Positions 17,468 through 27,496 are shown, counted from the first letter of the stretch. The stretch is DNA of 64,000 bases from Paenibacillaceae bacterium (GCA_029256185.1 JAQSYI010000034.1:213326-277325); one strand, 5' to 3'. Numbers and translations: made by a program. The notes: generated from the sequence alone by a model not told the origin.

Positions 17468-18463
17468 ATGCCGGATGACACGCATTCTATTGCAAGAGTT
17501 GGTGCCGCGCCGCCATTATCCATTCCCCATAAGAAAGAGAGGAGGTTCTCATTCAGAAGAGAGCTGCACTTATTTGGCAAGAACGCGGAGTTGTTTCTGA
17601 TGTCCCTTCCAGGGATTCTGTATAAGCTGATATTTGCTTATCTGCCCATGATTGGTCTGATGATCGCCTTCAAAGATTACAAATACGACAAAGGAATCTT
17701 CGGCAGTGAATGGGTGGGATTCAGCAATTTCACTTATCTGTTTACAAGCGACGCAGCCTGGCGCATTACCCGCAATACAGTGCTGTACAATGCCGCTTAT
17801 ATTTTGTTGACCACATGTGTGGCTCTGCTGCTTGCTGTATTGCTCAATGAGATCAAGGCCAAATGGACCAAATTTTATCAAACGGCATTGTTTCTTCCCC
17901 ACTTCCTGTCTTGGGTGCTGGTTGGATACATCGTATACGCGTTCTTGAATCATTCCGACGGTTTTCTTAACCGGATGTTTGTTTCCTTCGGCATGGAGTC
18001 AATAAGCTGGTATCAGAAATCAACTCCCTGGCCATACATTCTGGTTCTGGTTCATGTATGGAAGGCCGCCGGCTTCTCTACCCTCATTTATTTCGCAGGA
18101 ATCATGGGTATCAATTCAGAATATTATGAAGCCGCCCGGATCGATGGCGCTACCAAGCGCCAGATGGCCCTTAGCATAACAGTGCCCTTGCTGACTCCGT
18201 TGATCGTGATCATGTTGATCCTGTCTATCGGCAGCATGTTCCGGGGAGACTTCGGGCTGCATTATTTCATCCCTAATAACTCAGGCTTTATTTTCTCCAC
18301 CACGGACGTTATCGACACTTATGTATACCGCGCTCTGCGCGAGGTGGGCAATGTAAGCATGTCGGCAGCTACCGGCTTCTATCAGTCCGTTGTAGGATTT
18401 GTGCTGGTGCTCTTGTCCAATGGAGTGGTGAAGAAAATCAATCCCGATCATTCATTATGGTAA
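17468..18463 (+). CDS. Sugar ABC importer permease, LplB/YteP type
   Basis: 331 residues. The ATG at 17468 with GGAGAGGAG upstream is chosen; the open frame extends further 5' but has no ribosome-binding site. A hydrophilic N-terminal tail of about 40 residues precedes six membrane helices, with the ATPase-coupling EAA loop EAARIDGATKRQMALSITVPLLTP. The group imports oligosaccharides in plant-polymer degraders and pairs with a YtcP-like partner and a lipoprotein binding protein, exactly the two genes that follow. No ATPase is encoded here, so a shared MsmX-like ATPase elsewhere is expected. Confidence 0.88.
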   Translation: MPDDTHSIARVGAAPPLSIPHKKERRFSFRRELHLFGKNAELFLMSLPGILYKLIFAYLPMIGLMIAFKDYKYDKGIFGSEWVGFSNFTYLFTSDAAWRITRNTVLYNAAYILLTTCVALLLAVLLNEIKAKWTKFYQTALFLPHFLSWVLVGYIVYAFLNHSDGFLNRMFVSFGMESISWYQKSTPWPYILVLVHVWKAAGFSTLIYFAGIMGINSEYYEAARIDGATKRQMALSITVPLLTPLIVIMLILSIGSMFRGDFGLHYFIPNNSGFIFSTTDVIDTYVYRALREVGNVSMSAATGFYQSVVGFVLVLLSNGVVKKINPDHSLW

Positions 18464-18476
18464 GGAGGAAGAAGAA

Positions 18477-19361
18477 GTGAAGAAACGGTTTGAAATTCAT
18501 CTGGTGCTCATCAACCTTGCATTCTTGTTCCTCTCGATATTGATGATCCTGCCGTTTGTCCTCGTGGTAGCGGTATCCTTAACCAGAGAAAGCGATATTA
18601 TCGCCAACGGCTTTCAATTCATTCCCGGGAAAATCAGTCTCAGCGCCTACCGGTACTTACTGGAATCACCGGAGTTATTATTGCGCTCATACGGTGTCAC
18701 GATTCTTGTAACCGTTCTTGGAACCCTGGTGGGGCTGTTCATTACTTCTCTGACAGCTTATGTGATTTCAAGGCAGGATTACCGGTACAACCGAATCACA
18801 ACATTCTATGTGTTCTTCACCATGCTGTTCAGCGGGGGCCTGGTTCCCTCTTATATTCTGATGACGCAATATTTGAACCTGAAGGATTCGCTGCTGGTGC
18901 TGATCCTGCCCATTATGCTGTCCCCGTTCAATGTAATGGTAATGAAAGGCTTTATGTCCAAAATCCCCTTCGAGATCATCGAGTCTGCAAAGATGGACGG
19001 TGCGCGGGAGTTCCGGATTTTCTTCACTATGATCATCCCGCTATCCAAGCCCGCCTTGGCCACATTGGGCCTGCTGATTTCGTTCGTGTATTGGAATGAC
19101 TGGTTCAATGCCATGCTGTACATCGACAATCAGAATCTGGTGCCTCTGCAATTGCTCTTAGTGCGGATTCTCAAGAGTATCGAATTCCTGACTACCAATT
19201 CGGAGTTTACGCAGAATATGAGCATTGATCTCTCGGAATTCCCCAATAATTCCGCCCGGATGGCAATAGCGGTATTGGCCGGAGGGCCGATGCTGGTTAT
19301 CTTCCCCTTCTTCCAGCGGTTCTTTGTAAGAGGCCTGACGGTTGGCTCCCTTAAGGGTTAA
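18477..19361 (+). CDS. Sugar ABC importer permease, YtcP type
   Basis: 294 residues from a GTG at 18477 with AAGGAGG eight bases upstream. Six membrane helices and the coupling loop ESAKMDGAREFRIFFTMIIPLS. The C-terminus FFQRFFVRGLTVGSLKG is the usual ending of this permease group. It is the heterodimer partner of the preceding permease (13-base gap). Confidence 0.88.
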   Translation: MKKRFEIHLVLINLAFLFLSILMILPFVLVVAVSLTRESDIIANGFQFIPGKISLSAYRYLLESPELLLRSYGVTILVTVLGTLVGLFITSLTAYVISRQDYRYNRITTFYVFFTMLFSGGLVPSYILMTQYLNLKDSLLVLILPIMLSPFNVMVMKGFMSKIPFEIIESAKMDGAREFRIFFTMIIPLSKPALATLGLLISFVYWNDWFNAMLYIDNQNLVPLQLLLVRILKSIEFLTTNSEFTQNMSIDLSEFPNNSARMAIAVLAGGPMLVIFPFFQRFFVRGLTVGSLKG

Positions 19362-19395
19362 CATAGTATGATAAACAAAACAGGAGGTCATGGAA

Positions 19396-20904
19396 ATGAA
19401 GAGAATGTTGGCAATAATGATGGCATTATCCCTTGTTCTAGTTATGATTGCCGGCTGTGGTGATTCGGATAACGAATCGTCCGCCCCTGCCGCGAGTTCA
19501 TCCGCATCCCCGCAGGCATCTGCAGGGCAACAGCTTGATCCGGTTGAACTAACATGGTATTACCCGTTGACACAGCTGCAAGCGGACCAACAAAAGGTAG
19601 AAGATGAAGTGAATAAGTATATCAAGGCAAAGTTAAATGCGACAGTCGCGCTTAAGCCTGTGGCTGTTGGCGATTATGTTCAAAAAATGAACACCATCCT
19701 TGCCGCAGGAGAGAAATTTGATATTCTCTGGACCGGTTATATGCTTCATACGGAGGTGTTGGTCCGAAAAGGGGCGTTGCTTGACATTGATGATCTGGTC
19801 ACCAAATATGCTCCCCAGTTGAAGGCGGACGTGCCCCAGTCCATATGGGATGGCTTGAAGGTAGACGGGAAGCTCTACGGCATACCGAATCAACAAATTA
19901 ATGGTCTGCGCACAGGGGTGCTCGTTCAGAAGCGGTTTGCCGACAAATACAAGCTTGATCCGGCCGCTATCAAGAAAATGGAAGATCTCGAGCCCTTTCT
20001 GGAAAGCGTCAAACAAAATGAACCCCAAATAATTCCTTACGGAAATTTCGGCAACCAGTATTATCCCGTTAGTGTCACTCACTGGACCGTATCGGTGGGT
20101 TCGGATTACCACTTCTTTGTCAAGAAAAACGATCCCGGCTATCAGCTTCTGCGTTATCCCGAAGAAGATCTGATGAATTACAAGCTGGCCAGCAAGTGGT
20201 ACAAGGCCGGATATATTCACAAGGACGCCGCTTCTTCGAAAATGAGTGATTTTGAGCCCAAAGGCTTGATTGCTGTTACCGGAAGCAACACGTTGAAACC
20301 GGGAGTAGAGCAAGAGCAAAAAGGAAAGAACGGGGGCCAGGACGTCATAGCCATTCCTCTGGAGGAATGGCGCACCAACGGCTATTCCGATTCGAGCAAC
20401 CAGGCCATCAGCAAAACATCAAAGAATGCGGAGCGCGCCATGATGCTCCTTAATCTGGTAAATACGGATCCATACTTGTATAATCTGCTGGCTAACGGCA
20501 TTGAAGGAACGCACTATGAGAAGGTCTCCGAGCAAGTGGTCAAGGCAAAGGCAGACAGCCGTTACAAGCCGAATATGGATTGGGTATTCGGAAGCGTGTT
20601 CAACTCTTATCTGAAGGAGGGACAACCGGCCTCCATATGGGAGGATACCAAAAAAATCAATTCGACAGCCGTTTTAAATCCCGTAGGAGACTTCAAGTTC
20701 AATTCGGAAGCCGTCAATACCGAGATTGCCAATTTGAATGCAGTATGGGGAGAATATAAGCAAGGGCTGAGCACTGGAACCATGGACTTCGACAAAACCT
20801 GGCCAACTCTTTATGAGAGATTGAAGAAGGCAGGGGAAGACAAGTATGTAGCGGAAGTGACCAAACAATTTAACGCCTATTTGCAGCAAAAGGGCTTGAA
20901 GTAA
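19396..20904 (+). CDS. Extracellular solute-binding lipoprotein (LplA-like)
   Basis: 502 residues. The ATG at 19396 is preferred over one at 19390 because AGGAGG (19382-19387) is eight bases from it. A lipoprotein signal peptide ends in the lipobox MIAGC, so the mature protein is anchored to the outer face of the membrane by its Cys. A Ser/Ala-rich linker leads into a type-2 periplasmic-binding fold of the large LplA subgroup. Third gene of the importer operon; it should capture the oligosaccharide. Substrate not deducible from sequence. Confidence 0.87.
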   Translation: MKRMLAIMMALSLVLVMIAGCGDSDNESSAPAASSSASPQASAGQQLDPVELTWYYPLTQLQADQQKVEDEVNKYIKAKLNATVALKPVAVGDYVQKMNTILAAGEKFDILWTGYMLHTEVLVRKGALLDIDDLVTKYAPQLKADVPQSIWDGLKVDGKLYGIPNQQINGLRTGVLVQKRFADKYKLDPAAIKKMEDLEPFLESVKQNEPQIIPYGNFGNQYYPVSVTHWTVSVGSDYHFFVKKNDPGYQLLRYPEEDLMNYKLASKWYKAGYIHKDAASSKMSDFEPKGLIAVTGSNTLKPGVEQEQKGKNGGQDVIAIPLEEWRTNGYSDSSNQAISKTSKNAERAMMLLNLVNTDPYLYNLLANGIEGTHYEKVSEQVVKAKADSRYKPNMDWVFGSVFNSYLKEGQPASIWEDTKKINSTAVLNPVGDFKFNSEAVNTEIANLNAVWGEYKQGLSTGTMDFDKTWPTLYERLKKAGEDKYVAEVTKQFNAYLQQKGLK

Positions 20905-20949
20905 GCGGTTGGTCTGCTGATCCGGCCGCAAAGAAAACCGTCAATGAGC

Positions 20950-20971
20950 GGGGAGGAGCTGGCTTCTCCCC
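20950..20971 (+). terminator. Hairpin after the importer operon, without a T tract
   Basis: GGGGAGGAG (20950-20958) pairs with CTTCTCCCC (20963-20971), one G-T pair, four-base loop. The missing T run makes it a weak terminator candidate. Confidence 0.35.
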
Positions 20972-20982
20972 TCCCATATTAA

Positions 20983-21093
20983 ACCAAGGACGAACCCAAT
21001 TACGATGCCAGGTCAGGCAACAGCTTCTACCTCTGGGGCAAAAAGTCCTTCCTCGATGCCGAGAAGGAATGGTGGTACGATGAGGCCCGCTAA
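20983..21093 (+). pseudogene. Orphan 36-codon gene end, remnant of a lost gene
   Basis: From an in-frame TAA at 20980 the frame reads 36 sense codons to a TAA at 21091-21093 with no start codon, but the translation looks like genuine protein: NSFYLWGKKSFLDAE followed by WWYDEAR. It lies where the operon's glycoside hydrolase or similar gene would be expected after the binding protein. Its stop overlaps by two bases the convergent stop of the first dynamin gene. Most likely it is the C-terminus of a gene whose body was removed when the adjacent DNA was rearranged. The parent family was not recognised. Confidence 0.5.
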
Positions 21094-23015
21094 TGCAGCA
21101 TAAGCTCCTTTTTCAAGCCGGCGAGCCACCTGCTTTCATCCTCCAACTGCTTCATATGGTTCTTGGACATTTTCTGCAATCTCGCCAGCTCATCCGCCAT
21201 TCTGTTGTCCCGTTCATTCATTTCGGCCAGAAGCTTCTCGTATTGCTGTACATAGCCCAGGATGATATCCTTCATGTCGCCCAACACCCGCGTCTTTCGA
21301 TTCTCAATAGCGGCCGCGCATTCCGCTTGAATCGTTTTGAAGGACTCCTCCAGGGAGCCTTTAATTTTCCGGATGCACTCCGCCTTCATGTCAGATAGTG
21401 ATTGCCCAAAAAGCCAACCGACCACTCCGCCCAGAATGGCTCCCAGCACCAATCCGATGCCAGGCAGCAAAATAGCCACTGCTACTCCCATACCGACTCC
21501 CAGGCTCGTCTTGCCCTGGCTGTCCTCAATGGAGCTGTTGATGGCAGTAATGGCTGAACTGGCGCCCTTCTTCAGTATATGCTCCCTGCTTTCTTCAGAA
21601 ATCGCCGGGCTGCTGCTATGGGCATTTATTTTCCCGCCCAACGTTTTTAAGGATTGATAAATTTGTGAGAAATCAGATTCAAACCGCTTCATTTTACTTT
21701 TTCCCGCTTGCTCCATGCCGCCAAGATGATTTTCCAATGTCTGATTGATTTCTTTTATGATTCCATCAAGATAGGTGCTGTCCAGCTTCTCTACGAGCGA
21801 TTTAAGCATATCCTTGGAGGAGCAGCCGTTGATCCTGGAGGAGATGAGATCACCTGCTTCCTTCTTCTTCGCTGATAAAAAACGGTTCATTTCGTCTTTG
21901 GCGCTTACGCAATTGTTGTCCAGGTCCTTCTGATAGCTGTCGATATAGGTATGAGTGAACGCTTTAATATCCGGCACCTGGTTTTTTGACAGCGCATCAT
22001 GCATGGAAGCATAGACGTTCTCTTGTTTTTTTATTTCACCGGAAATGTTGGATAAACTTTCCAGAAGCAGAGATGCTGTCCTTTCCGTTTGGATATGGAC
22101 TCTCTGCTGCTTCAGAATGGATACGACATTTTTTTCCATTTGTTCAAATTCACGCTGCAGCTCTTTTCTTTTTTCATTGGACATGGCTCCGTTGTTTGCA
22201 TGATCGAAAAGAGACAGGCTGGAAACGCAAAACAGGTGCGGCTTCTTTATACCGAAGCTCCTGGACACCTTGGCGGACACGGATTTATGAACCATGTCCC
22301 GGTCGGACTTATTGTCCAGCAGGTCAATCTGGTTAATCACGAATATGCATCTGTGAATCTGGTCCTGCAGATTTTCATATATAAACTGTTCCAAGGAGCC
22401 GGTAAAATGATGCACCGAGTGCATGACGACAATAACGGCGTCGCATACCTCCTTGATGGCATTTCTGGTGACCTCCAGATGCCTTCTTTCATCAGCATTG
22501 ACGCCGGGCATATCCACGATCACCAGTCCATCGGCAAGCTTATCGGAGGGGTAATACACGACCACCTCCTTTACCGTTTTCGAAACCTCCTCATTGGCAG
22601 AAACATGATGAAGATAATTCCGGAAGACAGTGCCGTCCTTCGGGTTGTAATGCTTGCTGAAGTGTTCGGCAGAGCCGTCCAGATATTTGACGCGAATATC
22701 CATGGGCTTTCCGTAACGAATGATGGTAGGGGCCGCAGTAGTACCGCTTGTTATCTGCTTTTTGAGTAGATCGCTTCGAATCAGCGCATTGATGAAGGTG
22801 CTCTTTCCTGTTGCAAACTCGCCCAATACTCCCAGGTAAAGCGCACTATCCTCTATTTTTTGACTGATGCTGTTAAGCTCGCTAAAAAAACGCATCCGTT
22901 TGTCATCATCAAATTGGTAGACATCCAGAATCTTCTGTACAAAATCCAGGATGCTCCTAATCCGGCACCTCGCCGCTTTATCATCAAAGCTGCAATCTGT
23001 CGCACCCTCCGGCAT
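21090..23015 (-). CDS. Dynamin-like GTPase 1 (last gene of the peptidase-dynamin operon)
   Basis: 641 residues from the ATG at 23015 (AGGAG 11 bases upstream; a GTG at 23027 gives 645). In the longer numbering the G domain has P-loop GEFATGKST (69-77), G3 DMPG (172-175) and G4 NQID (232-235). Long helical stalk segments follow (about 290-505), then a hydrophobic hairpin rich in Gly (about 508-541) able to enter or cross the membrane, and a terminal helical region to the end. This G-domain, stalk, membrane-paddle, stalk order is that of bacterial dynamin-like proteins. It starts just after the stop of GTPase 2, so the two are translationally linked. Closest function unknown. Confidence 0.87.
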   Translation of the reverse strand: MPEGATDCSFDDKAARCRIRSILDFVQKILDVYQFDDDKRMRFFSELNSISQKIEDSALYLGVLGEFATGKSTFINALIRSDLLKKQITSGTTAAPTIIRYGKPMDIRVKYLDGSAEHFSKHYNPKDGTVFRNYLHHVSANEEVSKTVKEVVVYYPSDKLADGLVIVDMPGVNADERRHLEVTRNAIKEVCDAVIVVMHSVHHFTGSLEQFIYENLQDQIHRCIFVINQIDLLDNKSDRDMVHKSVSAKVSRSFGIKKPHLFCVSSLSLFDHANNGAMSNEKRKELQREFEQMEKNVVSILKQQRVHIQTERTASLLLESLSNISGEIKKQENVYASMHDALSKNQVPDIKAFTHTYIDSYQKDLDNNCVSAKDEMNRFLSAKKKEAGDLISSRINGCSSKDMLKSLVEKLDSTYLDGIIKEINQTLENHLGGMEQAGKSKMKRFESDFSQIYQSLKTLGGKINAHSSSPAISEESREHILKKGASSAITAINSSIEDSQGKTSLGVGMGVAVAILLPGIGLVLGAILGGVVGWLFGQSLSDMKAECIRKIKGSLEESFKTIQAECAAAIENRKTRVLGDMKDIILGYVQQYEKLLAEMNERDNRMADELARLQKMSKNHMKQLEDESRWLAGLKKELMLH

Positions 23016-23029
23016 AGCCCACGTCACTC

Positions 23030-25168
23030 CTATGCATTCAGCCTCATACTGATCCGGTCAATATCCGAATATATTTTGTTCAGTCTGCCCTCAAACTCAA
23101 TAAGCTTCTGCTTCTGCCGCTGAACCTCCTGCTCTCCCTTCTTCTTGCTCTCCAGAATGGAATGGATCTCCTCCTCCACCGAGACAATTTCCGTGTTCAG
23201 CACGTCCTCCACAGGACCGAACATTTGGGTGACCTTATCCATAACCTTCTCGACAAACTTGCCGGTGTACTCCTCCACATGAGCAGCCATTGTCTTTTTG
23301 GCTTCTTCAGCAGCCTTCTTTTGTATCTTCTGCGTCAGGCTGCCTCCGAGCATGTTCCAGACCACGGACCCAAGAATAACGGCCAGAAACGTAACCGGGT
23401 TAAAAAGTCCTACTATCATCAATGTAATGATGGCGGCAATCTGTACGCCGATGTTTTTCATCATGGCCCCGAAGCCCATGGCTCCTCCGACAATGGCGGA
23501 GCCAAAGTCCATCAGGAGAAAGCCCGCGATGGCGCAGGATACCCTTTCGGCCGTGGATGGTCCGTCATAGCTGGCCTTGTCGGCATTGAACAGATCAAAC
23601 TTGATCCGGTCGATATCCGCACAGAAATCCTGGATGTTATAATCCATCTCCTCTGCGATCTCCGCTACCCGCGTATTCAGGAAAGGGGTCAGCACCTTCT
23701 TACTCCATTCCTCCTGCTCCGCTTCAATCGTCTTTTGCAGCCTTTCGCCGATCTCCTGGATGACCAGAGAGGAGGTTTTCTTGGCATCCCAAAACTTGGC
23801 CTTGCTCTCCAGATCCATTGCCGTGATCCACTGGCCGATATTGTCGCGGATATATTCCATCTGCTTCTGAATGACAGCTGTGGCATCCAGCTTTAATTGG
23901 CCTGATCTGTTGCTGATTTTTTTGACGATTTGGCCTTTTTTTCTCCTCGCATCATCCAGCCTGGGCTTCGCATTGGCATAAGCGCTCTCCAGCGCATTCA
24001 AATCCACGGCGAAGGATTCCCTCTTGTTAGGAATAGTCTGCTTAAGGGCGATCTCGATATCTTTCTTTAGCCGCTCAATTGGTTGGCCGAGCTTGACCCT
24101 TCCCTTGTCCTCAATCAGGAATTTAGCCAGCTTCTCTTCGAATTTCAACACACCGGACGCTTCAAGCTTGGCGCGGTTGCCTTCTCTTCTTCCATCCAAC
24201 GCTCCGCGGGCATTGGTGGCAAATATGCCCTCCTGGCCAAGCTCCGTATATGGCGTTAATACCCTGTAAGCCTTTTTCATGACCATGGCCTGATCTTCCT
24301 GCCCGCCCGCCTGATCGATCCGGTTAATAATGAAAATGGGCTTGGTGTGATTCATGCCGTTGATGTCCTCCACCACATCCATCTCCTGGCGGGAATGAGC
24401 CACAAGAGCACTAAAGATGAAGATGATGGCATCAGCCTTCTCCATGAAATTCCGGGTTATATCCTCCCTGTCCGCACTGGCGTTCAATCCCGGCGTGTCG
24501 ATGATTTCTACGCCGTTCTTGCATAAGTCGAGAGGCCAGTACATCTCCAGCTTTTCATATGGGGCCGCCAGCATTTCCTTCTCCAGCAGCACTTGTTCCT
24601 TCTCAAGATCCAATTCCTGCAGCCTGGTGCTCAGTTGATCTCTTGCATCACTATTGCGCTCCGACTTCATCCTCGATTGAAGATCGACAGCAAGGCTCGC
24701 CTTCAAATCCTCGATTTCGGGAAGCTTGGCTACAAGGTCAATTTCCTCCAAATTATGCGTCTTGTACGGAGGAATCGGGCCTCCTGCATGTTTGCGGATA
24801 TGGCCCTTAATCTTTTCGGGGATGTGTTTGGTCAGAGGTTGGGGCAGGGGATGCTTAAAATATACGAGGGCGCTTTTTTCAGACGCATATTTGATTTCGC
24901 TGATGATTGCGGTAGCTTCAACATACGCGGTGGGAAGCACCTCCTCGCCCAGCAGAGCATTGATGATCGTCGATTTCCCGGCGTTAAAATTGCCCATGAC
25001 CACCACCTTGAAGACATCGCTCCGCGTCTTGTTCATCAATTCATCCGCGGTGCCTGCCATTTCGTTCTTGCCCAGTTCCCGGAAAATAGTCCGGCAGGAC
25101 AGCATGTGGCTGATTAATTCTTCCTTTAACAGATTAAAGCTTGTGATCCTGCTTTCGATTGTGCTCAT
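23030..25168 (-). CDS. Dynamin-like GTPase 2
   Basis: 712 residues, ATG at 25168 with GGAGGG six bases upstream. P-loop GNFNAGKST (59-67), a charged insertion between G1 and G3 (about 105-215, predicted partly coiled coil), G3 DTPG (224-227), G4 NRID (282-285). Helical stalk about 350-540, two or more hydrophobic segments about 543-608, then a coiled-coil C-terminus (about 612-705). The shorter N-terminus and large G-domain insertion separate it clearly from GTPases 1 and 3, so this is not a recent gene duplication. It lies 25 bases downstream of GTPase 3 and is followed immediately by GTPase 1. Confidence 0.88.
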   Translation of the reverse strand: MSTIESRITSFNLLKEELISHMLSCRTIFRELGKNEMAGTADELMNKTRSDVFKVVVMGNFNAGKSTIINALLGEEVLPTAYVEATAIISEIKYASEKSALVYFKHPLPQPLTKHIPEKIKGHIRKHAGGPIPPYKTHNLEEIDLVAKLPEIEDLKASLAVDLQSRMKSERNSDARDQLSTRLQELDLEKEQVLLEKEMLAAPYEKLEMYWPLDLCKNGVEIIDTPGLNASADREDITRNFMEKADAIIFIFSALVAHSRQEMDVVEDINGMNHTKPIFIINRIDQAGGQEDQAMVMKKAYRVLTPYTELGQEGIFATNARGALDGRREGNRAKLEASGVLKFEEKLAKFLIEDKGRVKLGQPIERLKKDIEIALKQTIPNKRESFAVDLNALESAYANAKPRLDDARRKKGQIVKKISNRSGQLKLDATAVIQKQMEYIRDNIGQWITAMDLESKAKFWDAKKTSSLVIQEIGERLQKTIEAEQEEWSKKVLTPFLNTRVAEIAEEMDYNIQDFCADIDRIKFDLFNADKASYDGPSTAERVSCAIAGFLLMDFGSAIVGGAMGFGAMMKNIGVQIAAIITLMIVGLFNPVTFLAVILGSVVWNMLGGSLTQKIQKKAAEEAKKTMAAHVEEYTGKFVEKVMDKVTQMFGPVEDVLNTEIVSVEEEIHSILESKKKGEQEVQRQKQKLIEFEGRLNKIYSDIDRISMRLNA

Positions 25169-25193
25169 GGGTAGCCCTCCGCCACGGTAATGA

Positions 25194-27452
25194 TTAATCC
25201 CGATATATGCCTGACGATTTGATCTTCACAATAAGCGCATTGACTCTGCTGAGCCTTGCCTGTACAGTCTTCGTCTCGCTCCCTGGGCTAACGACTGGGG
25301 CTTGCTGGGATTGGTATGTTTTTTTCTCCAGTTCCAGCCATTCCAGTTCATTTTTTTGCAAATTGCGGATAACCCTGTTGTACACTTCCGTCAAGCGCAT
25401 TTTCAGAGATTGATAGAGGCAGTCGTTGGCTTTGCCTATTTCCAGCGGTATCAGCTCCTGCAGGCTTTCCTTCTGCTTCTTGATGCTGTTGTTGAGGAAG
25501 ATCTCCGAGGCAATGGCGCCGCCGGCGCTGATGGCAATGCCCAGCGGGCCGAAGAATACGAAACCGATAACGGTGGAGGCAGCCATCCCGGCTCGTGTAA
25601 TCAACCGGATGGTATTGATGTCCTTCACCTGCGCATCATTTAATGGCGGAGCATAGGCGCTGCTCTCGTACACACTCTGGAATTCTGCGGAACCGGGCTT
25701 GCTGCCGAAGTCCTTCTCCATTTGCGCGTGCAACTGATTCATGTCCTTGGCAATTCTGGCGGAAAGCCCGTTTTCGATTGTCTTCGCCGCAGGCTCCAGC
25801 CTTCTTCTGATGCTGATGGGGAAATATTCATTCCACCAGATCTTTGGATTCGGCGCACTTTTCAGCTCCAGAATGATATCTTCAGCAATGTTGGCTTTCT
25901 TCCTGTCAAGCTCTTCCTTGACCCATTCGCTGTTCTCAATCGCCCGCCCTTCCAGATTCAACCGGTAATCCTCCCAAACCAGCCGGCGGCTTCTGATCCG
26001 GTCATCCAGCTCCTTTAATTTGGCTTCCCGTTCCCTGCTTTTCATTTGATTGCGATTTATTACGGCCTCATAGAACATTTGGGTCAAGCCCAGCATTTCA
26101 AGAATGACGTTGGAATACTGCATGTTTTTCAGCGCGATGTGATTTTCATCCTTGATCCATTCTTCCATGCAGCTTTTGATGGCGGATATTCCGCACATGC
26201 CCGAGTAACGGTCATCCAGACCCAACGCTTCTTGTTCCTGGGGAATCAGAAGCGCGATCTGGGGATGCAGCTTCTTCAATTTCAGTAACAGACTTTTGAT
26301 GACCAGCTCTCTCTCGCCTGGGTCCACTTGATCGAGTCTGCTCAGAACAACAGCAATATGGGGTACTCTTCTGGCGAGAATATGCTGCTCTATGAATGTT
26401 TTCTCAGTCAGGCTGAATGCCCGCAAGGCGCTCATTGTGAAGATGACGCCGTCGCAGGTAGAAATAAGGTCATAGACGGGCTGAAGCCTGGGGATTTCAA
26501 TATCGCCGGCTCCCGGAGTATCAATCAGCTGAATATCCGTGCGATCCAGCCAATCATTTGGGACCTCGACAGCAATGTAGGCTTCTTGCCCCGCTTCTTT
26601 TATCTGGTCCATGCAATCGGATACAGCCTGGGCGGAAAAGTCAATCCGCTCATATTTATTTTGCAGATCCACTTTGGCGGCTTTGTTCGAAGGGCCGAAT
26701 TTGATTCTGGTCAACGCCGATGTGGCTGGCAGTATACTGACCGGAAGGAGGTCCATGTGAAGCAAACGGTTGATTAACGTGCTTTTTCCCGTGGAAAACT
26801 CTCCCGCAACTGCGATCTTGAACTGGCTGTACGAAAGCGATGCTTGGGTTCTGTTCCTGAATGTCCGGACCAGCTCCTCGTTCCCGGTTTCTCTGATGAT
26901 GTCGTCGGCTTCAGCTATGATGGAATCCAGTCCCTGATCATGGCTATTGCGCACATGATCCAGCTCGAATTGATCCGCGAGACCAAGGTATATATCCGCC
27001 AGCTTCTGCGGCAGCTCCGCTGTCTTCTTATGCTCGATATACCGCTTTTCCGCCTCCCGAACGGCAGCCTCGTTGCTGTATCGCGCCAGTTCTTCCTGCG
27101 GCAGAAGAATGGCGGAGGACTCCGGCAGCTTTCCAAGCTCCCTCAGCTTCATATTCCCGGCCAAGGACAGCTCTGATGTGTACCAGCTCATGTAGGATTG
27201 AATATTATACAGAATATTACCTTCATTTCCAGATATATCAACAGGCACGGCTGTTAACGAAATGACCTGCACCGTTCCGTCTCCCAGGCTTCTAATATAC
27301 GGCACCAAAGGAATGGCTTCGATTCCCACTCTTTCTCTTATGCCGGGAAGAGAGTGAATCGACGACAGATATTCCCATAAGCCGCTGGCAGCAGGTTTCA
27401 ATCTGTTTCTGAAAGCGTGCTCGATTTGATTCAGTTCTTCCAATTTATCCAT
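25194..27452 (-). CDS. Dynamin-like GTPase 3 with extra N-terminal domain
   Basis: 752 residues, ATG at 27452 with GGAGG eight bases upstream. About 205 residues precede the G domain; they match no family I recognise and look mixed alpha/beta then helical. G domain: P-loop GEFSTGKST (217-225), G3 DTPG (311-314), and SRLD (371-374) where the G4 motif is usually N/T-KxD. A helical stalk (about 470-600) is followed by a membrane segment (about 618-652) and a terminal coiled coil. It lies 44 bases after the peptidase gene. The divergent G4 may alter nucleotide specificity or affinity. Confidence 0.87.
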   Translation of the reverse strand: MDKLEELNQIEHAFRNRLKPAASGLWEYLSSIHSLPGIRERVGIEAIPLVPYIRSLGDGTVQVISLTAVPVDISGNEGNILYNIQSYMSWYTSELSLAGNMKLRELGKLPESSAILLPQEELARYSNEAAVREAEKRYIEHKKTAELPQKLADIYLGLADQFELDHVRNSHDQGLDSIIAEADDIIRETGNEELVRTFRNRTQASLSYSQFKIAVAGEFSTGKSTLINRLLHMDLLPVSILPATSALTRIKFGPSNKAAKVDLQNKYERIDFSAQAVSDCMDQIKEAGQEAYIAVEVPNDWLDRTDIQLIDTPGAGDIEIPRLQPVYDLISTCDGVIFTMSALRAFSLTEKTFIEQHILARRVPHIAVVLSRLDQVDPGERELVIKSLLLKLKKLHPQIALLIPQEQEALGLDDRYSGMCGISAIKSCMEEWIKDENHIALKNMQYSNVILEMLGLTQMFYEAVINRNQMKSREREAKLKELDDRIRSRRLVWEDYRLNLEGRAIENSEWVKEELDRKKANIAEDIILELKSAPNPKIWWNEYFPISIRRRLEPAAKTIENGLSARIAKDMNQLHAQMEKDFGSKPGSAEFQSVYESSAYAPPLNDAQVKDINTIRLITRAGMAASTVIGFVFFGPLGIAISAGGAIASEIFLNNSIKKQKESLQELIPLEIGKANDCLYQSLKMRLTEVYNRVIRNLQKNELEWLELEKKTYQSQQAPVVSPGSETKTVQARLSRVNALIVKIKSSGIYRD

Positions 27453-27496
27453 TCACATATCCTCCGTCCGGTATCTATGAATCGATTTGCATGAAT

